Source: Candidatus Kaiserbacteria bacterium (GTDB lineage: Bacteria > Patescibacteriota > Minisyncoccia > Phycocordibacterales > Phycocordibacteraceae). From it: a DNA stretch of 42,882 bases. Under the pieces are notes generated by a model, which worked only from the letters and a program-made list of their open reading frames with translations, had not been told where the DNA came from and ran no database searches. Made by a program: the position numbers and the translations under genes. Shown in pieces: positions 14,237-23,884 of this stretch (positions are counted from its first letter, which is position 1; each line of letters starts with the position of its first letter). The stretch spans positions 1 to 42,882 of the forward strand of contig JAPLWI010000008.1 of NCBI GenBank assembly GCA_026396675.1. Direction: 5' to 3'.

Positions 14237-15892
14237 ATGACGAGTTATTTGAGAGAAAAGAAGAAGAGACTGCGCGGGAGTAAAGTTCCCTCATCTAGGG
14301 AAGGCGAGGTTCGTGCGTTGATTTATTGTCGCGTTTCTTCTGATCGTCAGGCATCGGAGGGTCATGGACTAGAGAGTCAGGAACAACGATGTATAAGTTT
14401 CGTTGAGCAGAGAGGATACACTCTTGAGAAGGTTTTTAAGGACGCGGCGTCTGGTGGCGGCGGTTACACATCACGACCGGGCCAGGTAGCTTTATTGCAA
14501 ACAATAGATAAGTTTCCCCACCGGAAGTTTGTTGTTATCGTTGATGACATTTCTAGGATAGCGCGTGATGTTCGTGGTCATTTTGAGTTGCGCGCCATCT
14601 TGCGCGCGCAAGACGTTCCCATCGAATCGCCAAATTACGAGTTTAATGACACCGACGAGGGGGAGGTGATGGAAACAGTCATGGCTTCGTTTAGTCAGTA
14701 CCATCGTAAAAGCAACAGGCGGCAAGTGATTCAAAAAATGAAAGCACGTCTCGAAAAAGGATACTGGACTTTCGGTAGCAAAAAGGGATACGACATGTTG
14801 AAGAATCCTACGCACGGAAAGTTAGCGGTTCCGAATAATGAGGGTCTCAAGATGCTGAAACCTGCCTTCGAAAGATTTGCAGACGGAACTTTGGTACGGA
14901 AAATAGACGTATGTCGTTTCCTAGTAGATTGTGGTTTTTGGAAGAAACAGAGACCAGACAAGTACATTGATAAGTTGGTAGGCTTTATGAAGGATCCCTT
15001 TTACTGTGGAGATATTGTGTATCCACAGTGGGAGATATCCAGAAGGGCGGGTCAGCACGAAGGAATAATTAGCATAGAGACATACGACCGTATGCAAGTA
15101 CGACTGCGCAAAGAAAACGCAGGAGCCCGGATCCGAGTCGACATATCTCCTGAGTTTCCGCTCCGTGGCCTGTTAATTTGTTCTGAGTGCGGGAGGCATC
15201 TAACTGGCGCATGGACGAAGGGTCATTCTAGGAAGTATGCCTACTATTATTGCCAGTACCGCGAGTGTCCCATTTATAGCAAAATGCTCAAGCGGGATTC
15301 TGTACAGGATGATTTCCATGCCTTGCTAGAAAGAAACTGTCTCAAGAAAGAGGTCGCGGATCTTGTCACCCTTGTGTTTGATCGTGTCTGGGATCAGGAG
15401 GTTCAGTCTCTGAAGCAGAGAGAAGCTGCTGATGAGAACGAAGCTCGCCAGATGAAAGAGAAAGTGTGCGGTCTCAGCAACCTTCTTCTCGGGGCAGGAA
15501 ATAAGTCCGAGGCGATACAGAGAGTGTTCGAGTCTCAATTGGAGGAAACTGCAGTGCGATTGCAGCAGTTGGAGCACCAGATCGCACACAGGAGAGACTT
15601 GGCGATTCCTTATCGAACTGCACTGGAGAAGGCCACAGGGATGCTGAGAAAGCCTGTATCCATTTGGGATTCCGTCGATACTTTGGAAAAACATCGGCTA
15701 TTTTTCTTCCTTTTCGAGACGAAACTCGCGTACGCAAAAGAAACCGGCTATCGAACTGCCGAATCGCTAAGTAAAACGCGGTTATTTGAGGAATTTGCCG
15801 TAACAAATCCTCTACGTGTGGAGGTGCGGGGAATCGAACCCCGGTCCGAGTCAATCTATGAAAGTGTTTCTACGACGCATAGTCAGCGTTAA
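14237..15892 (+). CDS. large serine recombinase (integrase)
   Basis: Site-specific DNA integrase/excisionase of 551 aa. The N-terminal resolvase domain begins at RALIYCRVSSDRQ with catalytic Ser34 and continues through VIVDDISRIARD. The central Recombinase domain (about 180-295) contains the segment around FMKDPFYCGDIVYPQW. The zinc ribbon has Cys315, Cys318, Cys339 and Cys344, all present. A long coiled coil (about 380-450) follows, as is usual in large serine integrases. The last 24 codons lie on the opposite strand of the tmRNA 3' end (15819-15892); the tail VEVRGIEPRSE is a reading of the tmRNA T-arm. This places the likely crossover at ssrA and suggests that excision would change the C-terminus of the protein. 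Confidence 0.93.
   Translation: MTSYLREKKKRLRGSKVPSSREGEVRALIYCRVSSDRQASEGHGLESQEQRCISFVEQRGYTLEKVFKDAASGGGGYTSRPGQVALLQTIDKFPHRKFVVIVDDISRIARDVRGHFELRAILRAQDVPIESPNYEFNDTDEGEVMETVMASFSQYHRKSNRRQVIQKMKARLEKGYWTFGSKKGYDMLKNPTHGKLAVPNNEGLKMLKPAFERFADGTLVRKIDVCRFLVDCGFWKKQRPDKYIDKLVGFMKDPFYCGDIVYPQWEISRRAGQHEGIISIETYDRMQVRLRKENAGARIRVDISPEFPLRGLLICSECGRHLTGAWTKGHSRKYAYYYCQYRECPIYSKMLKRDSVQDDFHALLERNCLKKEVADLVTLVFDRVWDQEVQSLKQREAADENEARQMKEKVCGLSNLLLGAGNKSEAIQRVFESQLEETAVRLQQLEHQIAHRRDLAIPYRTALEKATGMLRKPVSIWDSVDTLEKHRLFFFLFETKLAYAKETGYRTAESLSKTRLFEEFAVTNPLRVEVRGIEPRSESIYESVSTTHSQR
15809..15824. other. imperfect dyad at the island/ssrA junction
   Basis: CCTC and GAGG flank TACGTGTG with an ACGT centre, exactly where the recombinase gene enters the tmRNA 3' end. 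It is a candidate attachment-site core. I could not find a matching copy at the left side of the island. Confidence 0.3.
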
Positions 15893-16213
15893 GTTTAAGG
15901 CAGGATGCGAGGAACGCAGACGAAACCATTCCTGCCCGATCCCTTATTTAATCCCGATGCGTGGGAACGCGAGGGACGATTCTACAGAAAATTCCACCCA
16001 GACCCTCGGCTGTAGAAACCCGAAAGAATGAATGTCGCTAAGCGAGCTTACGCTGCGTAGGCGAACGCGAAGTCACGCATACCGAAGTACGGCGACTTCA
16101 CGCTTGCAAGAGTGTTCTTGGCAAGTTTGGTTCCCGACAGTTTTAAGTGATGAACGGGAGTGCACTGCGTCGCACATCTTTCAAAGAACAGACCGTCAAA
16201 GCCGGTCACCCCC
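15819..16213 (-). ncRNA. ssrA: tmRNA
   Basis: 395 nt. The 5' end GGGGGTGACCGGCTTTGACG and the 3' end GGACCGGGGTTCGATTCC then CCGCACCTCC form the tRNA-like domain; acceptor GGGGGTG pairs with CACCTCC. CCA is not encoded. The tag reading frame ends in codons for FAFAYAA and TAA (16050-16048). If the resume codon is the GCC at 16122-16120, the tag is 24 residues and starts AKNTLASVK. The gene acts with SmpB, encoded just upstream, to rescue stalled ribosomes and mark the unfinished protein for proteases. Its 3' end overlaps the recombinase gene. Confidence 0.95.
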
Positions 16214-16220
16214 CTGTCAG

Positions 16221-16226
16221 ATTATA
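16221..16226 (-). promoter_or_regulatory. -10 box of the ssrA promoter
   Basis: TATAAT ends 7 nt before the predicted 5' end of tmRNA. This gives an internal measure of the -10 to start-site distance, useful for judging the leaderless genes. No strong -35 box; TGTCAG at about 17 nt is the best candidate. Confidence 0.6.
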
Positions 16227-16302
16227 CGCATACTTGTCTACAAGCTGACAGCGATTGATCGGGAGGAAACAGGAGATTTAAAAATTGATAGTAGGACTTG
16301 GC

Positions 16303-16773
16303 CTAGCGGCCCGGAGCGCGATCAATTTTTGAATTCCTGTTGACGACACGAGCCGTTTCGCGTAGCGCATCGCGTTTTTTCAAATCTTCGCGGCGGTCGG
16401 CTTTTCCTTTTCCGCGAACGATTGCGATACGCACCTTCACGAGCCGACCTTTAGTATATATCTCAATCGGCACAATTGTCAAGCCCTTTTTGGACTCAGC
16501 ATCGGCAAGCATGGCGATTTCTTTTTTAGCGAGCAATAATCTCCGCGCTTTCTCTGGATCATAATTTTTTGCCGCGTTCGCTATTTGATACGGTGGAATG
16601 GTCATTCCGACGATAAATGCCTCTCCACCGCGCACCACGACGCGCGAGCCGTCGAGCGAACCAAGTTTATTGCGCAATGATTTTACCTCTTGACCGGACA
16701 GCTCGATACCTGCCGCGAAATTCTCAAGCGGTGCGTATTTCAGAAACACTTTTTTGTACTCAACGAGGGTCAT
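16303..16773 (-). CDS. smpB: SsrA-binding protein SmpB
   Basis: Binds the tRNA-like end of tmRNA and brings it to stalled ribosomes. The protein is 156 aa from the ATG at 16773. I prefer this start because MTLVEYKKVFLKYAPLENF aligns with the usual start region, and because TATACT lies exactly 6 nt upstream of it. The beta-barrel core shows GIELSGQEVKSLR, and the tail has KGKADRREDLKKRDALRE, the conserved helix that enters the mRNA channel. tmRNA follows 89 bp downstream on the same strand, so the two functions are neighbours and perhaps cotranscribed. Confidence 0.95.
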   Translation of the reverse strand: MTLVEYKKVFLKYAPLENFAAGIELSGQEVKSLRNKLGSLDGSRVVVRGGEAFIVGMTIPPYQIANAAKNYDPEKARRLLLAKKEIAMLADAESKKGLTIVPIEIYTKGRLVKVRIAIVRGKGKADRREDLKKRDALRETARVVNRNSKIDRAPGR

Positions 16774-16832
16774 AAGGAAAGTATACTCCAGTTTGCATTT
16801 CATTGACATTCCTGTTATTGTCAGTCCCGGCA

Positions 16833-16854
16833 ATCGGCTATTTATCTAGCCGAT
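16833..16854. promoter_or_regulatory. 8-bp hairpin or operator upstream of the 98-aa gene
   Basis: ATCGGCTA and TAGCCGAT around TTTATC, ending 24 bp before the start codon. GATAAT (16852-16857) overlaps its right arm, so a protein bound here would block that -10 box; in RNA it would form a leader hairpin. Confidence 0.4.
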
Positions 16855-16878
16855 AATGTACTTTCAAAGGAGGAAATC

Positions 16879-17175
16879 ATGGATTTAACAAAATTGGAAA
16901 TAGTTAAAATTCCTGCTGGCCCGGCACCAGAATGGGTCAGAAAGGAATGGGTTGGTGTAAAACTGACAGGCAGACCGATTTCGCCGGTTTCTGTAGAGCG
17001 TGACTTTACCTCTGGAAAATTCATCGGGAATCGTGGAGGATGGTCCGTTGAAGTGGCGAGTGCTCTTGAGGCGCTTTCAAAGAAATCGGCCTTGGCTACC
17101 GAATGGTTCCATAGGAACATTCCGGAAGGAATGACCCGTTTTTCTTTCGGACCCGACGAATTGAAACCAATATGA
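16879..17175 (+). CDS. small conserved hypothetical protein
   Basis: 98 aa. Translation is supported by AAAGGAGG 7-8 nt before the ATG, one of the best Shine-Dalgarno sequences in the window, and by a strong terminator right after the stop. The sequence has EWVGVKLTGRPISP, GGWSVEVASALEALSKKS and ATEWFHRNIPEGM. A similar layout (GV-L-P, then A--AL--K-P-AA-WW) occurs in small CPR proteins of unknown function. No signal peptide, membrane helix or catalytic motif. It sits alone between smpB and typA in the opposite direction to both. Confidence 0.75.
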   Translation: MDLTKLEIVKIPAGPAPEWVRKEWVGVKLTGRPISPVSVERDFTSGKFIGNRGGWSVEVASALEALSKKSALATEWFHRNIPEGMTRFSFGPDELKPI

Positions 17176-17179
17176 TCTG

Positions 17180-17219
17180 GCCGGCAACCTTCCGAGGTTG
17201 CCGGCTCTTATTGTTTTTA
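17180..17219 (+). terminator. intrinsic terminator between the small gene and typA
   Basis: GCCGGCAACC and GGTTGCCGGC form a perfect 10-bp stem around TTCCGA, followed by TCTTATTGTTTTT. Strong for the rightward small gene; it may also stop the converging typA transcript. Confidence 0.85.
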
Positions 17220-17221
17220 TA

Positions 17222-19042
17222 TTAGCGGCGCGACTTTGCGCGATCGTTTTGTGAGAGGAATTGTTTACGCAGGCGCACCGACTTCGGTGTGATTTCGAGA
17301 TATTCGTCATCCGCCATTATTTCCATTCCACGCTCAATCGTGAGGTCAAATATCGGAACGAGCGTTAGTGCCTCATCCATACCCGAAGAGCGGACATTTG
17401 ATTGATTCTTCCCTTTTGTCGGATTCACCTGCATCTCTTCGCCCTTTGATGTGTTACCGACGACCATACCTTCATAAACTTCAGTTGCCGGTTTTATATA
17501 AAGCTGACCGCGATCCTGTAAACTCCAAAGTGAGTAACCGAGTGCCTTTCCGTCTGCCATAGAAATCATTGAACCCACAATTCGGCGACGGATCTCGCCA
17601 GCGTATGGTTTGAAACCGATAACGCGCGAAGAGAGAATTCCTTCGCCTTTCGTATCAATAATGAACATGTTTTTGTACCCGAGCAGTCCTCGTGTCGGTC
17701 CAGTGAAAGTGAGACGCACCGTATTGCTGTGTTGTGTGAGATTCTGGAGTACGAACGCGCGCTGACCTAATTTCTCAATGACAGCACCTTGGAATTCTGA
17801 CGGGACATCAATCGTAACTTCCTCGAATGGTTCGCTACGCTCACCATCATTTTCCTGGTGGAAAATGACCTGCGGCTGCGAAACCTGCATCTCGTATCCT
17901 TCGCGGCGCATATTTTCAAGTAACACTGCGATGTGAAGCTCTCCGCGACCGGACACATGAAAAGAGTCAGTGCCTGAAAAGTCCACCTTAAGGCCAACAT
18001 TCACCTCAAGTTCTTTTTCGAGTCGTTCGCGGATCTGACGGCTTGTAACATACTTCCCTTCCCGCCCTGCAAATGGCGAATTATTGATGAGGAAGTTGAG
18101 TGCGATTGTCGGTTCATCCACCGCGATAGCCGGCAACGACGCCGTGGACTCGTCCGTTGTCACCGTCTCGCCGATATAAATGTCTGGAAGACCGGCGATG
18201 AGTACAATATCACCCGCCGACGCTTCATCCGCTTCAACACGATCGAGTCCTTTAAAGGTGAATACTTTCGTAATGCGACCGACGCGCGTTTCTACCTGGC
18301 CGGTCAGGCCATTCGGCTTCTTGATAAAAACCGTTTGATTCGGGCGAACTGTTCCCGCATAAATACGTCCGACTGCAAGTCGTCCCATAAAATTATCGTA
18401 GGCAAGATTAAACGGCTGAAGCATCAGTGGAGCATTTGGATCAGCGTTAACATTTGCCGCTGGAACTTTTTCAAGAACCATATCCAAGAGCGGCGAGAGG
18501 TCGCCGTTGGGCAAATCGCTCGCCATAAGATCATCTGGGTTTAGTGCCGCGCGTCCATCGCGCCCGATTGCGTAGACAACCGGAAAGTCAGATTGTTCAT
18601 CCGTTGCGCCAAGTTCTAGGAAAAGCTCTAGCACCTGCTCTTCGGCGCGCGCCGGATCAGCTGCTGGCTTATCAATCTTATTGAGCACGACGATGGGTTT
18701 GAGACCAAGTTCTAATGATTTCTTCAAAACAAAGCGCGTTTGCGGCATAGGTCCTTCTGCCGCGTCAACGATAAGAAGTACTGAATCAATAGAGCGCAAA
18801 ACACGTTCAACTTCACTGCCAAAATCCGCGTGTCCGGGCGTATCAACGATATTTATTTTCGTGCCTTTATATTCAACCGCTGCGTTTTTCGCATAAATGG
18901 TGATACCGCGCTCGCGTTCAAGCACGTTAGTGTCCATCGTCGTACCTTCTACCGCCGCGTGCGTCTGTTTTAAGATAGCGTCAGTCAACGCCGTCTTCCC
19001 GTGGTCCACGTGTGCGATGATAGCGATGTTACGAATTTCCAT
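17222..19042 (-). CDS. typA: ribosome-associated GTPase TypA/BipA
   Basis: Translational GTPase of the EF-G family that helps ribosome assembly and stress adaptation. The protein is 606 aa, the normal length. G1 is AHVDHGKT (10-17), G2 lies in [12 protein letters not shown]3 is DTPGHADF and G4 is NKID. Domain 2 contains RVGRITKVF, the EF-G-like domains have [22 protein letters not shown], and the BipA-specific C-terminus has [19 protein letters not shown] and the final [10 protein letters not shown]. The gene is on its own, behind a promoter and a short leader that contains a hairpin. Confidence 0.96.
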   Translation of the reverse strand: MEIRNIAIIAHVDHGKTALTDAILKQTHAAVEGTTMDTNVLERERGITIYAKNAAVEYKGTKINIVDTPGHADFGSEVERVLRSIDSVLLIVDAAEGPMPQTRFVLKKSLELGLKPIVVLNKIDKPAADPARAEEQVLELFLELGATDEQSDFPVVYAIGRDGRAALNPDDLMASDLPNGDLSPLLDMVLEKVPAANVNADPNAPLMLQPFNLAYDNFMGRLAVGRIYAGTVRPNQTVFIKKPNGLTGQVETRVGRITKVFTFKGLDRVEADEASAGDIVLIAGLPDIYIGETVTTDESTASLPAIAVDEPTIALNFLINNSPFAGREGKYVTSRQIRERLEKELEVNVGLKVDFSGTDSFHVSGRGELHIAVLLENMRREGYEMQVSQPQVIFHQENDGERSEPFEEVTIDVPSEFQGAVIEKLGQRAFVLQNLTQHSNTVRLTFTGPTRGLLGYKNMFIIDTKGEGILSSRVIGFKPYAGEIRRRIVGSMISMADGKALGYSLWSLQDRGQLYIKPATEVYEGMVVGNTSKGEEMQVNPTKGKNQSNVRSSGMDEALTLVPIFDLTIERGMEIMADDEYLEITPKSVRLRKQFLSQNDRAKSRR

Positions 19043-19093
19043 AAAAAATAAAAAGCCCTGTGGGCAATGGATTCAATATACAACGAAACGCGA
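19043..19093 (-). promoter_or_regulatory. typA promoter and leader hairpin
   Basis: TTGCAT, a 17-nt spacer and TATATT on the minus strand (about 19097 to 19070), then GCCC-ACA-GGGC followed by TTTTTATTTTTT just before the ATG. The hairpin with T-run looks like a small terminator. It could end the upstream transporter transcript or attenuate typA. Confidence 0.45.
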
Positions 19094-19112
19094 TTTGATG
19101 CAAAGATTTCCC

Positions 19113-20432
19113 TCAAGCAAAAAGCGTATAGAACATACTGATGGCAGCAGTCCCCATTATTACAAAGGAGATCCAAATCACCGATTGTGATAATCTGCTG
19201 CCTTTGTAGACACCTAGAATTGCTTCGTCTTTATTAATCTTGTTGATCATAAATAGGAGAGGCACTGCCGTGATGCCATTAAATACTGCCGCGAACACGA
19301 GCGCCTTAATCGGATTGATACCGACAAAATTCATCGCGAGACCGACGAGCATTGATACGATGATGATGCCATAAAAACCTTTTGCTTTATTAAATTTACG
19401 ATACAGCCCTTCACGCCAATTAAACGCTTCAGACATCGCATATGCAGTCGAGCCAGCGAGCACAGGAATAGCAAGTAGACCGAGTCCGATGATACCGACC
19501 GCGAAGATATCTTTTGCGAGTTGTCCTGAATTATGGAATGAACGAACGAGCGGCTCAAGCGCTTTCGCTGCGTCGGCGGCCGTATTGATATTAGTGACGC
19601 CATGGCTGAACAAAACTGTCGCGGTCGTAATGATAATGAACCATTGTGCCAACTCCGCCGCGAACATCCCAATCGTCGTATCAATACGAACATCCTTGAG
19701 AAACTTCTTCACGCCGTGCGGTATGCCACCCTTCTGCGCAAGGCGGTGATGTGCAATTTCTTCTTCGACTTCACCGGATGCCTGCCAGAAAAACATATAC
19801 GGCGTAATAGTCGTCCCAAAAACACCAACAACAATAAAGAAAAACTGGAATGAGAATTCTATGTGCGGAATAATGGTTGCCGTTATAATCTGTCCCCATG
19901 GTTCATGTACAATAAGTGCTGTGACAGGATATGCGAGAAGCGATAAAGCGAGGAATTTCAAAAATTTTGCATAATTCCTATAGCTGATAAAAATTTCAAG
20001 GAGAATGCTCACCGTTACTGCCGCAATTGCATAAAACGCAAAAGGTAGATTGAAGATCAATTGAGATGCTCCGGCGACAGCACCAATGTCAGCACCAATG
20101 TTGATCGTGTTGGCAATCACGACGAGGGAAACAACGGCAATGAGCAACTTTTTTGAATAATGTTCCTTCACGACACCAGCCAATCCTTTCCCGGTAACCG
20201 CACCGATACGCGCACACGCTTCTTGTATCGCGATGATTAGCGGCAATTGATACAGTGCCGTCCACAATTGCCCGAAACCAAATTGTGCTCCGGTTTGTGA
20301 ATAGGTGGCAATACCGGATGGATCATCATCGACAGCACCGGTAATCAATCCTGGCCCAAAAATACGCGTCAAACGACCAAACCGAGTTTTTTTCTCTTTC
20401 ATTGTTTCTGATACTGGTGAATCCTTCTCCAT
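19113..20432 (-). CDS. Nramp-family (Nramp-related) divalent metal transporter
   Basis: 439 aa, about 11 hydrophobic segments, inner membrane. Helix 1 reads FGPGLITGAVDDDPSGIATY (about 25-44): the classical DPGN metal-binding turn is DPSG here. The segment GTTITPYMFFWQASGEVEEE (206-225) replaces the usual GATVMPHNLYLHS, and helix 6 (254-275) has GMFAAELAQ with no metal-binding Met at the expected place. These changes fit the Nramp-related branch rather than the canonical Mn/Fe transporters; that branch has members reported to carry Mg2+. Which metal this protein moves is open. It is separate from the ABC operon upstream by 44 bp. Confidence 0.85.
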   Translation of the reverse strand: MEKDSPVSETMKEKKTRFGRLTRIFGPGLITGAVDDDPSGIATYSQTGAQFGFGQLWTALYQLPLIIAIQEACARIGAVTGKGLAGVVKEHYSKKLLIAVVSLVVIANTINIGADIGAVAGASQLIFNLPFAFYAIAAVTVSILLEIFISYRNYAKFLKFLALSLLAYPVTALIVHEPWGQIITATIIPHIEFSFQFFFIVVGVFGTTITPYMFFWQASGEVEEEIAHHRLAQKGGIPHGVKKFLKDVRIDTTIGMFAAELAQWFIIITTATVLFSHGVTNINTAADAAKALEPLVRSFHNSGQLAKDIFAVGIIGLGLLAIPVLAGSTAYAMSEAFNWREGLYRKFNKAKGFYGIIIVSMLVGLAMNFVGINPIKALVFAAVFNGITAVPLLFMINKINKDEAILGVYKGSRLSQSVIWISFVIMGTAAISMFYTLFA

Positions 20433-20476
20433 AGACGTATGAAGATGAGTATACCAAAGGTTTTGGCGCCAATAGG

Positions 20477-21712
20477 TTACTCGTATCGCAGTGAATCAAT
20501 CGGGTTCTTGCGCGCGGCTTGGCGTGCGGGATAGATACCGAACGCGAGACCTGAGAGAGTCGAGACAAAGAGCGCGAGCAATACTGCCGAAATCGGAAAT
20601 GCGAATATCCAGCCGATTGAGAAAAAGGTAGATAACACAAAGTATATTGCGCCAACGATAACAGCCCCAAATGCAATGCCGATGAGTCCACCAACCATTG
20701 TGAGCAGTACTGATTCAATAAGAAATTGCTCCAAAATATCGCGCTCGGTCGCACCAACGGCTTTGCGAAGACCGATTTCGCGTGTTCGTTCGGTAACTGA
20801 TACGAGCATGATGTTCATGATACCGATGCCACCGACAATGAGCGATATCGACGCGATTGCTGCGAGGAATATGGTGAAAATTGACATAATATTGCCAAGC
20901 ATATTCAGTGTTTCGTCCATAGAGGTGACCATGAAGTCGTCCTTCGTTGGATCCGTAATCTGGTGAGATGCCCTGAGAATAGATATCATCCTTGTTTTAA
21001 CGAACGCAGTGTCATACGCGGGATCAATTTGGACATTCAATTCTTGATAATAATCAATGCCGCGGATTTGCTTTTGTCCGACAGAAATAGGAATAAGTGC
21101 GTATTCGTCCATGCTAAACATGCCTGAACCTTTCGGTTCTAGAACCCCAATGACACTGAAAGTAATGTTTTCAAAACGAACAGTTTTACCAACAGGTTCA
21201 ACATTACTTCCAAATAAATCTTTTGCTAACTTAGAACCAAGAACGACAACATGTTTGTATGCGGTCTCATCCGCTTTTGTGAACCCATACCCACTAGCAA
21301 AATTAAGGTTCGTCATTTTGAAAATGTTCGCTGTCGTCGCGACCCAGAGAGTAGATTTGCTCTTATTCCCATAAACGATACGGGAACTCCCTGTGACATT
21401 GGGGGACACATTCGTTATAGACGGTTCTCGCTCTAACGCCTCTACATCACGTGCCTTGAGTGTCTTGATCGTGATACCCATCACAGACGAAGGCGCCCCG
21501 CCCATCACTGGAGCGCCGGGTTGAACATTAATCATATTGGGAGCCATTGATTGAATCTGGCCAACAATATATAACTTCGCTGAATCGCCCAATGACATAA
21601 TAATGATTACCGATGCTATGCCGGTAACGATACCGAGCATCGTTAGAATCGAGCGCATCTTACTGTGTGCGAGCGAGCGCGTGGCTGTTTTGAATGCGTC
21701 GTGAATTAACAT
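20477..21712 (-). CDS. MacB-type ABC transporter permease
   Basis: 411 aa. N-terminal helix (about 20-42), then a large extracytoplasmic MacB-type domain (about 45-275), then three helices that form the FtsX-like core (about 285-400) with [20 protein letters not shown], a coupling motif typical of this family. It has no ATPase domain; the separate ATPase gene precedes it by 4 bp. With the adaptor and ATPase it would form a tripartite-style pump or mechanotransmission machine. Without an outer membrane the substrate probably leaves directly to the outside. Confidence 0.92.
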   Translation of the reverse strand: MLIHDAFKTATRSLAHSKMRSILTMLGIVTGIASVIIIMSLGDSAKLYIVGQIQSMAPNMINVQPGAPVMGGAPSSVMGITIKTLKARDVEALEREPSITNVSPNVTGSSRIVYGNKSKSTLWVATTANIFKMTNLNFASGYGFTKADETAYKHVVVLGSKLAKDLFGSNVEPVGKTVRFENITFSVIGVLEPKGSGMFSMDEYALIPISVGQKQIRGIDYYQELNVQIDPAYDTAFVKTRMISILRASHQITDPTKDDFMVTSMDETLNMLGNIMSIFTIFLAAIASISLIVGGIGIMNIMLVSVTERTREIGLRKAVGATERDILEQFLIESVLLTMVGGLIGIAFGAVIVGAIYFVLSTFFSIGWIFAFPISAVLLALFVSTLSGLAFGIYPARQAARKNPIDSLRYE

Positions 21713-21716
21713 ATTA

Positions 21717-22421
21717 TTATTTCAGATTGCTGCGAACGCGATTTGTTGTAATTGCTTGGTCGCTCTCTATTGTTCCATCTTTCATTCTAATGATACGATT
21801 CGCAAATTCTGCGGTCTGGGTTTCGTGCGTCACCAATATAACCGTGCGACCTCTATCATTGAGCGATGCAAGTATCTCCATAATCTGCAGACCAGATGCC
21901 GAATCAAGATTCCCAGTCGGTTCATCGGCGAAGACGATGTTCGGATCAGTAACAAGCGCGCGTGCGATAGCCACTCGTTGTTTCTGCCCACCAGAGAGCT
22001 TCCCCGCCTCAATGTGCAATTTATCTTCAAGCCCGACCGATTTTACTGCCTCTTCTACAAATGTTCGGCGCTTGGCTGGCAGGATATTCGAGTAGAGGAG
22101 TGGTATCTCAACATTGTCATAAACGGTCAAACGAGAAAGAAGATTGAACGACTGAAAAACAAATCCCATATCCTTGTTACGAACTTTGGCAAGTTCTTGA
22201 TCCGTCATGTCATCAATGCTTTTCCCTTGAAATTTATATGACCCGCTGGTTGGACGGTCAAGGAAGCTTAATATATGCAGAAGCGTCGACTTCCCCGACC
22301 CAGACGGACCCATAATAGAAATGAATTCGCCTTTTCCAATCGTAAACGAAACGCCACGGAGCGCGCGCGTCGGCGTTTCTTCTTCCACATATTCCTTTTG
22401 TAAATCGTATACCTCAATCAT
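21717..22421 (-). CDS. ABC transporter ATP-binding protein (MacB/LolD-like)
   Basis: 234 aa. Walker [10 protein letters not shown] (38-46), Q-loop in [10 protein letters not shown], signature LSGGQKQRV, Walker [14 protein letters not shown] and the switch His in VILVTHE. The GNLDS ending is typical of the LolD/MacB/FtsE group. The gene is placed between the adaptor (18 bp upstream) and the permease (4 bp downstream), so all three are one operon. Confidence 0.95.
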   Translation of the reverse strand: MIEVYDLQKEYVEEETPTRALRGVSFTIGKGEFISIMGPSGSGKSTLLHILSFLDRPTSGSYKFQGKSIDDMTDQELAKVRNKDMGFVFQSFNLLSRLTVYDNVEIPLLYSNILPAKRRTFVEEAVKSVGLEDKLHIEAGKLSGGQKQRVAIARALVTDPNIVFADEPTGNLDSASGLQIMEILASLNDRGRTVILVTHETQTAEFANRIIRMKDGTIESDQAITTNRVRSNLK

Positions 22422-22439
22422 TTGATTCAGCAGAATTAC

Positions 22440-23879
22440 TTACTGTGGCGCTTTCAGTCCGATATTGATCACCTGCTCGCCTTCCGTGACACCGGATAGA
22501 ATTTCGACATTCCCTTTCTGGTCTTGGATTCCGAACACTACTGGAGTGGTCGTTGCAATTCCTCCCACAATCGTTTCGACGAACGTACCGTTGTCATTTT
22601 GTAGGATCGCGTACTGCGGAAGAATCAGCACGCTGTCTTTATGTCTTGTTTGTATATCGACATTTGCCGTGAGCCCACTCTTAAGCCGCGGATCCGGTTT
22701 GTCGAAGGAAATTTTAATCTGATAGCTAATAACTCCTTGGGTATTCGTTTGTGCTGGTGCGATGTAAAACACCGTCCCAGCGAAGGTCTCGTTCGGAAAT
22801 GCATCGAGAGTCATCATTACGGTATTTCCGACCGACAGTTTCCCAACATCGGTCTCAGATACTCCAGCATCTACTTCAAATCCTGCATTACTTATAATGG
22901 AGACGAGCTGTGTGCCAGGAGATGCCGACTGCCCGACTTTCGCATCTTGTTGTGTCACTACGCCGCTCATCGGCGCGATGATCTCTGTACCTTGCAGATT
23001 GGCCTTTGCAACGGCGACGCCGGCCTGTGCTTGTTCAACGCTGGCATTCGCAAGCGAAGTCGCTCCAACGCTTTTTGTCAGGTATGTATCGCGTGCGCTT
23101 GAAAGCGTGGTGAGAAGAGTATTCACACCTGCGCGTGCGGTAGCGAGCGCTGTGATTTGTGTAACGGTCGCATTAGATCCGATATCATTCGCTGCCACTG
23201 CGAGCTTATAGAGAAAGTTCGAAATATCTTGCGCGACTGCAGTGGCACTTGTGAGAAGCGCTGTCGGATCGGCGGTGTCGACACTGGAGAGTGCATTCTG
23301 GTACGACTGCATCTCATAGGTAAGCGCTGTACGTTCTTTCGACAATTCGCCGTAATCATTTGGTGCGATGATAAGTAGCTGCGAGCCATAGACCGTCGGT
23401 CCGCCAAAGAAAGTGTCGATATCGTTTTGAAGTAAAGTATCAAGCGTGGTGTATGCGGAAAGGTAAGCATTTCTCGCTTGGGTTGTGATCTCAGGAAGAG
23501 AAATGGAAGAACGCGATGCGACCGCAGAATTGTACGCTGCTTGCGCTTGCTGAAGTGCTGCGGAAAGGCTTGCTGTATTAAGCTGTGCAATAATTTCTCC
23601 TGCACTCACCTGATCGCCGAGATTGTAATTGACACGCGCGATTGTGCCAGTGTTCTGGAAACCAAGCGAGACGCTCTTTGTCGGCGTCGTGTTGCCAGTA
23701 ACGGAAACTACTTCGGTAATTGAGCCAAGAGTGACTGGTATAAATTGATATGAATTTTTTGCCCTCCCGAAGACATACCACAAGCCGCCGACAAGAATTA
23801 GCACAGCAATGCTTGAGATCACCCAGTGTGAGACGAACAGTTTCTTCAGTCGGTTCATATGAGAAGTGATTGACAACAT
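22440..23879 (-). CDS. MacA/HlyD-type membrane fusion protein
   Basis: 479 aa; an ATG at 23858 (MNRLKKLFVSHW) is an alternative start. One N-terminal membrane helix (about 15-32) is followed by a biotinyl-lipoyl half-motif near ARVNYNLGDQVSAGEIIAQL, a long helical hairpin (about 105-290), and the second lipoyl half ANLQGTEIIAPMSGVVTQQDAKVGQ. The beta-barrel has the VSETDVGKLSVGN segment and the DKPDPRLKSGLTANVDI motif. The hairpin is longer than in many MacA proteins. It links pump and export path or, in a single-membrane cell, reaches into the surface layer. It follows the AbrB-like gene by 5 bp. Confidence 0.93.
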   Translation of the reverse strand: MLSITSHMNRLKKLFVSHWVISSIAVLILVGGLWYVFGRAKNSYQFIPVTLGSITEVVSVTGNTTPTKSVSLGFQNTGTIARVNYNLGDQVSAGEIIAQLNTASLSAALQQAQAAYNSAVASRSSISLPEITTQARNAYLSAYTTLDTLLQNDIDTFFGGPTVYGSQLLIIAPNDYGELSKERTALTYEMQSYQNALSSVDTADPTALLTSATAVAQDISNFLYKLAVAANDIGSNATVTQITALATARAGVNTLLTTLSSARDTYLTKSVGATSLANASVEQAQAGVAVAKANLQGTEIIAPMSGVVTQQDAKVGQSASPGTQLVSIISNAGFEVDAGVSETDVGKLSVGNTVMMTLDAFPNETFAGTVFYIAPAQTNTQGVISYQIKISFDKPDPRLKSGLTANVDIQTRHKDSVLILPQYAILQNDNGTFVETIVGGIATTTPVVFGIQDQKGNVEILSGVTEGEQVINIGLKAPQ

Positions 23880-23884
23880 GGAAA

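Noticed and set aside
15819-15892. Recombinase C-terminus as evidence of a broken tmRNA gene
   Set aside because: The tmRNA acceptor, T-arm and tag frame are all intact, so the overlap does not disrupt ssrA.
16303-16833. Longer SmpB start at 16833
   Set aside because: The first 20 residues do not fit the family, and they would cover the TATACT promoter box placed 6 nt before the better ATG.
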